A stretch of 64,000 nucleotides of DNA from Phycisphaerae bacterium (GTDB lineage Bacteria > Planctomycetota > Phycisphaerae > JAJVII01), in NCBI GenBank assembly GCA_022072085.1, contig JAJVII010000006.1, forward strand, positions 78,814-142,813. Direction: 5' to 3'. The notes under the pieces are model-generated. The model saw only the letters and a list, made by a program, of their open reading frames with translations. It did not search any database and was not told where the DNA came from. Position numbers and translations under genes: made by a program. Below, piece after piece: positions 1-5,563 of the stretch. Position 1 is the first letter of the stretch. Every line of letters begins with the position of its first letter.

Positions 1-2
1 GG

Positions 3-233
3 AGCTTTGACCAGGCGGACCCGGGGCCTCCTGAGTGGGAATGGAAGCTCCCGTTGGCGTGGATAGGGCAGAGTCCTATCGGGTCGAAGTTGGGCATTAC
101 GACACATGACTACATCATCCCCATTACGTGGGGGTGGTATACGCCGCTTCGGGCGTTCGTGCATCCGATTCTTCTGATCTTCACGACCCTGTGGGCTGCT
201 CACCGTGTCTTTGACGAATTCCGGGCCATGTAA
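3..233 (+). CDS. C-terminal part of a pIII-like minor coat/attachment protein (partial at the window edge)
   Basis: An open frame enters from the left edge and stops with TAA at 231-233, giving 76 visible codons. The visible tail has a Pro/Trp-rich stretch (DPGPPEWEWKLP), then a hydrophobic segment near the end (PILLIFTTLWAAHRVF) and a short charged end (DEFRAM). It lies 14 bp upstream of the pVI-like gene. In Ff phages the gene before gVI is gIII, whose product ends in a membrane anchor, so a pIII-like role is inferred from position and the C-terminal anchor. The receptor-binding part is not visible. No sequence similarity to a named protein is recognised. Confidence 0.55.
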   Translation, partial: SFDQADPGPPEWEWKLPLAWIGQSPIGSKLGITTHDYIIPITWGWYTPLRAFVHPILLIFTTLWAAHRVFDEFRAM

Positions 234-247
234 TTCGAGGGCGTGCC

Positions 248-682
248 ATGAAAAAGTGGATAGCTGCGCCGTTCATTTGGTTTTGGGGCCAGATTTCCGA
301 CCTGCTCGGGAAGCTGTGGCACACGTTCACCGAGTGGATGCAGGGGATTGTCAACTGGTGGTGGCAGGCGTTCGTCTGGCTGTATCATCAGTTCCTGGAT
401 TTCCTCAAGACGATGGGTCAAGCCATCGTGGACGCGGTGACGTGGGACCTTCAATACATCTGGAACAAGGTTGTTGCCCTGGCTGCGGCCCACGGCATTG
501 ATATCAGTCTCGGGGGCCTGCCGGACGCGGTGCAAAGCCTGTGGGGGGTTGTGCAGGATATGGCCTGGATTCTGCCGTTGGGGGCGATGTTCTCAATCAT
601 CGTGTCGGCCTGGGCTGCGGTCCTCGTTATTCGCATCACGCGTCACGCGATGCGGCTTATCCCCTTCCTGAATGCGGGGTGA
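248..682 (+). CDS. pVI-like minor coat protein (DUF2523-like)
   Basis: This 144-residue protein has a Trp-rich amphipathic N-terminal half (residues about 1-60, rich in W and F) and a strong membrane segment at about residues 110-130 (ILPLGAMFSIIVSAWAAVLVI), followed by a basic tail. Size, hydrophobicity and position directly before the Zot gene fit the pVI/DUF2523 minor coat proteins that cap the end of filamentous virions and help release the particle from the inner membrane. A GAGGG ribosome site lies six bases before the ATG. The upstream gene stops 14 bp earlier and the Zot gene begins 3 bp downstream, so the three genes are probably co-transcribed. The assignment is by profile and context rather than by a catalytic motif. 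Confidence 0.65.
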   Translation: MKKWIAAPFIWFWGQISDLLGKLWHTFTEWMQGIVNWWWQAFVWLYHQFLDFLKTMGQAIVDAVTWDLQYIWNKVVALAAAHGIDISLGGLPDAVQSLWGVVQDMAWILPLGAMFSIIVSAWAAVLVIRITRHAMRLIPFLNAG

Positions 683-685
683 CGC

Positions 686-2107
686 ATGGGGCGCAAGCTG
701 ACCAGGCCCCTTCCGTCGGGAATCATCATTGTGCACGGTCAGCCCGGAGCGGGTAAGAGCTACTGGGCTGTGAGTGAAATCATCGACATGATTCTTCTGC
801 ACGGTCGGCCCGTGTGGACGAATCTCCCGTTGAAGCTTCGGACGTTTCAAGCCTACTTGAAGCTTAAAGGCCGGTCGGCTGATTGGGCTCGCTACATTCG
901 CATCTTGACGGTGGACCATTTCACGGCGTTCGTGAAGCGGCTTGAACGCATTGACAAGCTGACGCAGCGGATTCTAAAGAAGCGGCTCGGTGGCGGCGAT
1001 GTGACGAAGGTCGAAGAAGAATTGTTGCGCGGGGCTCGGGCAACGGCCGTGCGAATCATTGACCGGAACGACCCTCCTCAAATCACGGGCTCGAAGGCGA
1101 ATCATATTCCGGGCGGTGCGGTCCTGGTCATAGATGAGCTTCACAAGTGGTATCCGGGTTACAGGGTGGCGGGGGGGAGGGCAGGGGACGAACCTCCCGA
1201 AGTGCTGGCGTATACCTCGATGCATCGGCATTTAATGCATCGAATCTATTGCCTGACACAGGACGCGAAGAATGTGTCTCTGAGCTTCCGGTCGATGGCA
1301 ATGGAATACATTTTTGGGCGGGACATTTCTCAGCAGCGGTTTTTCTTCGGCTTCAAGTTCCCGTTGAAGTGCTTTAACTATGCGTGCTTCAATGCTCTCG
1401 ATGTGCGCGAGTGCGTGCCGCGGCCCGGGGCTCGGCCGACGTATGAGAAGGCGTTGATTCCGTCCTTCGAGGGCTGGGTCTTCTATCGGCTGTATGAGTC
1501 CTACACGCACGGCGGCGGCGTGGACGCGGTGCGGCGGGAGCTTGACGCTACGCTGGACAAGCTCGGTGTTGAGGGGGAGAGAAAGAAGGTGCATCACGTG
1601 AAGACACGCAAGGGGCCAGGTCGTAGGGTCTTCGGTTGGGTCCGTCGTCGGCTGTGGCGGGCTACTGTCCTGGGCGTGGTGTTCTACCTGGGCTTCAAGG
1701 CTGCGGGGGCGGGGCGTAGGTCCTCGGGTCCGTCGGAGGCTGCGGGGCCAGTGGCGGCGGCTCCGGCGCCGGCGGCTGTGCCGGCGGTGGGGGCGGCGGT
1801 GGTGAAGGTTGGGCCAGAATTTCGGTTGCGTGGGGTGACTCCGGGCGGTGTGTTCATCGAGGGGAAATTTATCTCTGTGGGAGAAAAGTATCATGGTGCA
1901 GAATTGGTTTACTGTGACCCGGCTCAAGGGTCTGCTACGTTTCACGTGGTGGACGTGCTTTACGTTACTTGCTCTATGGATTATGCACCTACTCCAAGGG
2001 TGCTCAGCGAGTTGGACGGCTCTCGAATTCCAGAGCGACTTAAAGCCTGTCGGGGCGAGCTTGCCAGGCTTGCAGCGTTTGCGAAACATCGAGACAAAGG
2101 GCGTTGA
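686..2107 (+). CDS. Zot-like (pI) phage assembly ATPase
   Basis: This 473-residue protein drives extrusion of filamentous phage through the inner membrane. A Walker A motif GQPGAGKS is at residues 18-25 and a Walker B-like GAVLVIDELHKW at about 138-149. A basic stretch followed by a single membrane segment (about residues 318-340, ATVLGVVFYLGFKAAG) separates the cytoplasmic ATPase from an Ala/Pro-rich linker and a small periplasmic domain with two cysteines (YCDP and VTCS). This is the pI/Zot layout. Zot here means phage assembly; there is no reason to call it a toxin. The 3' end overlaps the secretin gene by about 215 bp in another frame, so the Zot periplasmic domain and the secretin signal peptide share DNA. 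Confidence 0.9.
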   Translation: MGRKLTRPLPSGIIIVHGQPGAGKSYWAVSEIIDMILLHGRPVWTNLPLKLRTFQAYLKLKGRSADWARYIRILTVDHFTAFVKRLERIDKLTQRILKKRLGGGDVTKVEEELLRGARATAVRIIDRNDPPQITGSKANHIPGGAVLVIDELHKWYPGYRVAGGRAGDEPPEVLAYTSMHRHLMHRIYCLTQDAKNVSLSFRSMAMEYIFGRDISQQRFFFGFKFPLKCFNYACFNALDVRECVPRPGARPTYEKALIPSFEGWVFYRLYESYTHGGGVDAVRRELDATLDKLGVEGERKKVHHVKTRKGPGRRVFGWVRRRLWRATVLGVVFYLGFKAAGAGRRSSGPSEAAGPVAAAPAPAAVPAVGAAVVKVGPEFRLRGVTPGGVFIEGKFISVGEKYHGAELVYCDPAQGSATFHVVDVLYVTCSMDYAPTPRVLSELDGSRIPERLKACRGELARLAAFAKHRDKGR

Positions 2108-3302
2108 CTATGGTCCCGAAATTCTTGTTGTCGGGCGGTTTCACGGGTCCTTCAATGAAATGCAGACCTGGTGTCGGGGGTTCGGCGTCGTCGTGTTGGT
2201 TGCAACGAAGTGGAAGGACATTGATAAAGCGGTGTTCTCTATCGATCTGCCGGGCCCGGTCGCGGCGGGGCAGGCATTGCAGACTATCGCGGCGCAGTTC
2301 CCGGAGCGGGCGGAAGTCATTAGACGGGCTCCGGCTGTTTATCTTGTGGGGGATCCTGACGCATCGGACCTGGTGAGCCGTGTCTATCACGTCTCGGGCG
2401 TGAAGGCCGAGGACTACAACGCGGCTCTAATGACGATCATTTCGCGTTACGGCCGTGTCGGGCATGTGGGGGATGTCCTGGTCGTGACTGACACGCGCGA
2501 AGCGATAGAACGCATTGACGCTTTGTTTGCGGGCATTGTGGGGGGGCGGGGGCAGTTCATCATTGAATGCCGGGTCGTCGAAGTCTCGGAAGAAGCTGCC
2601 AGGTCGTTCGGCCTGGACGTGTCGGACGCGTCACTGGTCAAGCTCGGGTTCACGGTCGGCCTGGACAATCCAGGGGGTCGGACGCATCAGCTTTCAGGGC
2701 TGGCCGATGTGCAATTGGCGGCGTTGTGGGATTCCTCGGAAACGGGTTCGTCGGTTCGTCTGGTCAACATGGTTCAGTTGCTGGTGACGGAAGGGGCGGA
2801 AGGGGAATTGCAAGTCGGTGACACGATTCCTTACCGGCGGAAGGCGTTGACTGAATCGGGTGCGGTGGCCGACACGTCTATTGAGTGGCTGGATGTGGGT
2901 GTCCTGCTGTGGGCGTCTGTGCGAAGCGAGCCGGAGGGGCGGCTACGTGTGCGCATGCGGCCTGAGTTGTCGGTCATATCCGGGTATCTCGATGGGTTGC
3001 CTGTTCGAGCTCGGCGGCGGCTCTCCTCGGAAGTGGTGGTAGAGCCGGGGTCGATCTGGCTGGCCGGGGGGTTCACGTTGGAGTCTGACGATAGCGGCAA
3101 CAAGGGGCTGGCGTTCGTCTCCGGTGTTCCTGGGGCCTCGGTGCGGTCGGGGGGGCGAAAGCGGCGTCACGTGTTCATGTTCTGCCGGATAGTTGACCCG
3201 ATGGGCGAGGACTTGGGTGTAGGTCCTCCGGGCGCAGGACCTCCGCGCTTGTCGGTGGTGGGTGTCAGTCCGACCAGTCAACCAGATGTAAGCGGTAACT
3301 AA
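1893..3302 (+). CDS. pIV-like outer-membrane secretin, probable lipoprotein
   Basis: This 469-residue protein should form the outer-membrane channel for phage exit. The ATG at 1893 follows a GGGAGA site and starts a signal sequence (hydrophobic residues about 14-36) ending in LLQGC, a plausible lipobox with Cys37. Ring-building N-domains follow, including a segment with LVVTDTREAIERIDALF and then IIECRVVEVSEEAARSFG, a pattern typical of secretins. The C-terminal secretin core contains VGDTIPY, RPELSVISG and a late GSIWLAGGFTLES. An in-frame ATG about 15 codons further upstream is possible but would put extra residues before the signal peptide. The gene overlaps the Zot gene by about 215 bp, which is long for adjacent gI/gIV genes. 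Secretin identity is secure; lipidation is inferred. Confidence 0.88.
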   Translation: MVQNWFTVTRLKGLLRFTWWTCFTLLALWIMHLLQGCSASWTALEFQSDLKPVGASLPGLQRLRNIETKGVDYGPEILVVGRFHGSFNEMQTWCRGFGVVVLVATKWKDIDKAVFSIDLPGPVAAGQALQTIAAQFPERAEVIRRAPAVYLVGDPDASDLVSRVYHVSGVKAEDYNAALMTIISRYGRVGHVGDVLVVTDTREAIERIDALFAGIVGGRGQFIIECRVVEVSEEAARSFGLDVSDASLVKLGFTVGLDNPGGRTHQLSGLADVQLAALWDSSETGSSVRLVNMVQLLVTEGAEGELQVGDTIPYRRKALTESGAVADTSIEWLDVGVLLWASVRSEPEGRLRVRMRPELSVISGYLDGLPVRARRRLSSEVVVEPGSIWLAGGFTLESDDSGNKGLAFVSGVPGASVRSGGRKRRHVFMFCRIVDPMGEDLGVGPPGAGPPRLSVVGVSPTSQPDVSGN

Positions 3303-3308
3303 CATGGT

Positions 3309-3335
3309 GGGTGAGGGTTTGGGGGAATTGTAGGG
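3309..3335 (+). other. Potential G-quadruplex motif upstream of the phage promoter
   Basis: Four G tracts (3309-3311, 3315-3317, 3321-3325, 3333-3335) are separated by 3, 3 and 7 bases on the phage + strand, just after the secretin stop and before the operator repeats. This satisfies the usual G3N1-7 pattern. In M13 the phage single-strand-binding protein represses translation by binding a G-rich leader, so a structural role is conceivable here. The phage strand is G-rich throughout, so chance occurrence is likely enough to keep confidence low. Confidence 0.35.
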
Positions 3336-3344
3336 AGCGACAGA

Positions 3345-3398
3345 ATTACGGTAAATTTGTGTTGACATTACGGTAAATGATGGTAGGATTACGGTAAT
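3345..3398 (+). promoter_or_regulatory. Phage promoter overlapped by three ATTACGGTAA operator repeats
   Basis: ATTACGGTAA occurs at 3345, 3367 and 3388 as direct repeats spaced 22 and 21 bp, close to two helical turns. The first two copies extend to ATTACGGTAAAT. A sigma70-like promoter sits inside the array: TTGACA at 3362-3367, a 16 bp spacer, and TAGGAT at 3384-3389. The middle repeat begins at the last base of the -35 and the third overlaps the -10. This is the expected layout for a repressor or autoregulator controlling the small-protein/replication operon. The ribbon-helix-helix-like product at 3661 is the best candidate ligand, by inference only. The repeats could also be iterons for replication. 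Confidence 0.75.
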
Positions 3399-3437
3399 GG
3401 CCGTATGGTGCGGCCGGTTCTTACTGTGAGGTGCGTT

Positions 3438-3671
3438 ATGGTGGTAACTTCGTGGGTTCCGGGGTATCGGAGTCGGGGGAAGCAATTATTTGCGGGTGCT
3501 CAGACTGGTGGGGGGATGTCGTGGTCGGACGGGGTGGTGTCTGAGGTGCGAATGTCGTTTGTTGGGCAGGACGGGCGGGAGTATTGCTTAGCGTTTAGCG
3601 GGGAAGAAGCGTTTCGGGTGGGGGCTGAGTTGCAGCGTATGTCGCGGGGGGGGGTGGCAGATGCCTCCTAA
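3438..3671 (+). CDS. Small phage protein of unknown function
   Basis: The product has 77 residues from the ATG at 3438, chosen because GAGGT lies five bases upstream and the operator-controlled promoter is about 50 bp before it. Earlier in-frame starts run back toward the promoter and are less likely. The middle looks beta-rich (VSEVRMSFVGQDGREYCLAF) and the end helical (SGEEAFRVGAELQRMSR). It is the first gene after the promoter and overlaps the next gene by 11 bp. Small first genes in phage replication operons are often regulators or single-strand-binding proteins, but no family is recognised and no function is assigned. Confidence 0.6.
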   Translation: MVVTSWVPGYRSRGKQLFAGAQTGGGMSWSDGVVSEVRMSFVGQDGREYCLAFSGEEAFRVGAELQRMSRGGVADAS

Positions 3672-3954
3672 GGGTTTTGTTTCGGTGACATTGCCAGTGG
3701 TGACTATGGAAGCAATTGAGGAGTTTCGGGGGTTGTTAGTGCGCCGGGAGCGGGTGCGGGGTTGTTTGGGTGGGGCGCGTAGTGTTGGGCCTGAGTATTA
3801 CGTGCAAGCGTCCGTGGCGGTGCTTGTGCATGTGGCGGTGGTCCTCGGGGGGGAGTGGCTGACAGAAATTATTGAGCGGGTGACGGATTCGGGGGCTGCC
3901 GGGGTGTTGCGTGGTGGCAGTGAGTCGGATGAGGCAAGTCAAGGTAAGGAGTGA
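3661..3954 (+). CDS. Ribbon-helix-helix-like small protein, candidate phage regulator
   Basis: The product has 97 residues. The N-terminus, FVSVTLPVVTMEAIEEFRGLL (residues 6-26), has the spacing of a ribbon-helix-helix DNA-binding fold: a short strand with alternating residues, a turn at LP, then a helix. The rest contains a hydrophobic stretch (QASVAVLVHVAVVLGG) and a polar tail. It overlaps the upstream gene by 11 bp and meets the replication gene at its stop, so the three genes form one operon behind the operator-bearing promoter. Arc/MetJ-type proteins bind short repeated operators, which makes this the best candidate to bind the three ATTACGGTAA repeats. The fold is suggested by pattern only. 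Confidence 0.55.
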   Translation: MPPKGFVSVTLPVVTMEAIEEFRGLLVRRERVRGCLGGARSVGPEYYVQASVAVLVHVAVVLGGEWLTEIIERVTDSGAAGVLRGGSESDEASQGKE

Positions 3955-3959
3955 CTAAC

Positions 3960-5198
3960 ATGGGTTGGGATTCTATAGAAGCGGTTGTGCGTGCTGACCT
4001 GGAAGCGCGGGGGGAGGGGCTCCCCTCCCGGCGCAGCCGGGGGGGGACCCCTCCCAGGTCCTCTATAGGGAGAGACTCTATATGGGGAGTAGGGGCCTTG
4101 GCTACATCGCATATCCGGCCGGGGCAAGCGACAGCGGCCCGGGCGGGTTTGCACTCGGGGACGGTGACTTGGTATCGGGGGGGGTCTTACCTGTCTCTGC
4201 AAGGTTCGGTTCATGTGGCTGCTGACGATTCTCCTCGGGGCGTGCATGTGTCGCCTCATGGGTCTGTGCCGGTTCGTCGGGGCGGTGGGCTTCGGGGTGA
4301 CGTGACGACATTTTCGGCCGAGAGTCGGAACCGTATGATTCGGCGGCTGGTGTCTGTCGATCGGGGTGGAGTCGCGCCGGGGTCGGTACTTTTCGTGACC
4401 CTGACGTATCCTGCGGCGTTCGAGGGTGACCCGGCGGCGTGGAAAGCTGACCTGGCTGCGTGGCGGCGGCGTCTAGAGCGTCGTCACGGGAAGCGGGCGG
4501 TGTTCTGGAAGCTTGAGCCGCAAGAGCGTCAGGCCCCGCACTTTCATCTTCTGGTGTTCGGGCTCGACTTCTCCGACACGGTCGGGGGCTGTTGGGAGTT
4601 CGGTCAGTGGGTAGCGTCTTCCTGGCACGACTTGGTGGGCCGGGGCGACGACGATCATTTGCGGCATGGCTCGGACGTTCAGCCGGTGGAGTCGTGGGAA
4701 GGTGTGATGAGCTACGCCGCGAAGTATCTCGGGAAAGAAGTGCCGGGTTTCGTGGACGTGGACACGGGGGAATTGAAGGCCTCGGGCCGGTGGTGGGGTG
4801 TGTGGCGTGGTGAGCTATTGCCACGTGTCCAGGTAGTCGCTAGAGTCGAGCCGGTCGCGTTGGTGCGTGTTCGGCGTGCTGCTCGCAAGCTCGTTGAACG
4901 TCAGCGGGGCAAGCGGGCCTCCTGGCTGCGTGGGCGTGTCGTCGGGCGGTCATTCGTGATTGTCCCGGAAGCGGTCGTGGCGGCTCTGGTGGACTACTAC
5001 GCGCCGGGGGCCGTCGCACGTTCGGCCGACCTCATTGGAGCGTCCAGGCGGAGCGCAGCGAAGCCTATGGGACGTGTGAAGCGGGCCGGGTCTTCGTCCA
5101 TGGGTGATTGCTCCGGCTGTGACAGCAAGCGGCGGGGTAGCCCGTCGGAGACAAGTCTGTGGAGTTCTGACGTAAGGGGTGCATGCCGTGTATGGTGA
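3960..5198 (+). CDS. HUH-family rolling-circle replication initiator (pII-like)
   Basis: The product has 412 residues from ATG 3960, preferred over GTG 3951 because AAGGAG ends eight bases before it. It nicks the phage origin to start rolling-circle replication. The conserved core shows FVTLTY (motif 1), then PHFHLLVF with the paired histidines of the HUH metal site, and later SYAAKYLGKE, the tyrosine/lysine motif that supplies the nicking residue. The first 100 residues are low-complexity, are poorly explained by the family, and coincide with strong DNA palindromes at 4012-4041, so this segment may double as an origin. The gene ends 10 bp inside the next small membrane-protein gene. Confidence 0.88.
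   Translation: MGWDSIEAVVRADLEARGEGLPSRRSRGGTPPRSSIGRDSIWGVGALATSHIRPGQATAARAGLHSGTVTWYRGGSYLSLQGSVHVAADDSPRGVHVSPHGSVPVRRGGGLRGDVTTFSAESRNRMIRRLVSVDRGGVAPGSVLFVTLTYPAAFEGDPAAWKADLAAWRRRLERRHGKRAVFWKLEPQERQAPHFHLLVFGLDFSDTVGGCWEFGQWVASSWHDLVGRGDDDHLRHGSDVQPVESWEGVMSYAAKYLGKEVPGFVDVDTGELKASGRWWGVWRGELLPRVQVVARVEPVALVRVRRAARKLVERQRGKRASWLRGRVVGRSFVIVPEAVVAALVDYYAPGAVARSADLIGASRRSAAKPMGRVKRAGSSSMGDCSGCDSKRRGSPSETSLWSSDVRGACRVW
4012..4041 (+). other. Overlapping palindromes in the 5' part of the replication gene (candidate origin)
   Basis: GGGAGGGG (4012-4019) is followed after two bases by its reverse complement CCCCTCCC (4022-4029). CCCGGC (4027-4032) pairs with GCCGGG (4036-4041) across a three-base loop. 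CTATAG or CTCTATA motifs flank this area on the left (about 3973) and right (about 4062 and 4076). Such strong stems near the initiator are typical of rolling-circle nick regions, though Ff phages keep theirs intergenic. No nick site can be assigned from sequence alone. Confidence 0.4.
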
Positions 5199-5304
5199 TT
5201 GGTTCATCGGGTTTCTGGTCGGGTTGGGGACCGGGGCGCTTGCCGTTGGCCTCTTTGGGTGGCTGGTCGTTATCGGACGCGAAATTAAAGGCCCCTATAG
5301 GTAG
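5188..5304 (+). CDS. Small single-pass membrane protein of the phage (pVII/pIX-like or coat)
   Basis: The product has 38 residues from GTG 5188; AAGGGG lies eight bases upstream and the gene overlaps the replication-gene stop by 11 bp. It has a short polar N-terminus (MYGDW), one long hydrophobic segment (about residues 6-28, Gly/Leu/Val-rich) and a charged end (GREIKGPYR). Ff phages place tiny inner-membrane tip proteins (pVII, pIX) and the major coat protein downstream of the replication genes, so this fits a virion tip or coat protein. It has no cleavable signal, which argues for pVII/pIX over pVIII. The role is inferred from size, topology and position. Confidence 0.6.
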   Translation: MYGDWFIGFLVGLGTGALAVGLFGWLVVIGREIKGPYR

Positions 5305-5324
5305 AATTTTCCTTGCGTTCTGGC

Positions 5325-5376
5325 GCAACATCTTGTATGATTGGGGCTGTAGGTCCGATAATGTATGTTATGTTGC
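5325..5376 (+). repeat. Short inverted repeat pairing with the right arm of the dif-like site
   Basis: GCAACAT (5325-5331) is the reverse complement of ATGTTGC (5370-5376), which is part of the right arm of the dif-like site. TTCTGG also occurs on both sides (5318-5323 and 5378-5383). In CTX-type phages the integration substrate is a hairpin of single-stranded phage DNA that brings two inverted dif-like arms together, so this may be the second, degenerate arm. Only seven base pairs are exact, so the evidence is modest. Confidence 0.35.
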
Positions 5377-5378
5377 AT
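5351..5378 (+). other. dif-like XerCD recombination site (probable right attachment site)
   Basis: Aligned without gaps to the 28 bp Escherichia coli dif, 20 positions match, and 16 of the 17 central positions match. The left half ends in GATAA, the spacer reads TGTATG, and the right half begins TTATGTT, the XerD-side core. It lies 47 bp after the last phage gene and 185 bp before the first host gene. Filamentous phages of several genera integrate with host XerC/XerD at dif, so this is read as the attachment site. The copy expected at the other end is outside the window. Confidence 0.75.
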
Positions 5379-5452
5379 TCTGGAAGGGGTGCGGGATTTG
5401 GTTGGCGGGCCGAAATGTGCAGATTGCTGGGGCTTCTCGCGGATTTTGTGAT

Positions 5453-5507
5453 TGTGGATAAGTCTGGGCCTGTTGTGTGGATAACCCCGGCGGTGGCGGG
5501 TGGATAA
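5453..5507 (-). promoter_or_regulatory. Three DnaA boxes at exact 23 bp spacing
   Basis: TGTGGATAA occurs at 5453-5461 and 5476-5484, and GGTGGATAA at 5499-5507. On the opposite strand these read TTATCCACA (the classic DnaA box) twice and TTATCCACC once. Start-to-start distances are 23 and 23 bp, so the boxes sit at nearly the same helical phase. Sequence between boxes is not repeated. The cluster lies between the dif-like site and the ketoacyl synthase gene; no dnaA, dnaN or AT-rich unwinding element is nearby. It may be a DnaA-titrating or regulatory site, of host or phage origin. Confidence 0.7.
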
Positions 5508-5563
5508 CTTGTGAGTTTCGTTGCTGGCGGCGGCCCATCGGCTCGGGCCTGCCGCGATTCCTC

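Larger units (their letters stand above)
1..5378 (+). mobile_element. Inovirus (filamentous phage) prophage, right part, ending at a dif-like site
   Basis: All genes are on the + strand in Ff-phage order: pIII-like tail, pVI-like, Zot/pI, pIV secretin, regulatory region, two small proteins, HUH replication initiator, small membrane protein. The + strand is strongly G/T-rich with long G runs, unlike the flanking host genes. The right limit is taken as the dif-like sequence at 5351-5378, because filamentous phages commonly integrate with host XerC/XerD at dif. G/T-rich sequence continues to about 5520, so the true junction could be a little further right. The left end, with the expected major coat gene, is outside the window. 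Confidence 0.85.

Noticed and set aside
686..2107. Zot protein as a secreted toxin
   Set aside because: The ATPase motifs, membrane span and gene order fit the phage assembly role; toxin activity cannot be inferred from this sequence.
5313..5507. A 64-codon + strand frame running through the dif-like site and two DnaA boxes
   Set aside because: It has no ribosome site, contains the recombination core, and its residues follow the DNA motifs; the DNA elements explain the sequence better than a protein does.
5453..5507. The DnaA-box cluster as the chromosomal origin oriC
   Set aside because: No dnaA, dnaN, gidA or AT-rich unwinding element is nearby, and only three boxes are present beside a terminus-type dif site.
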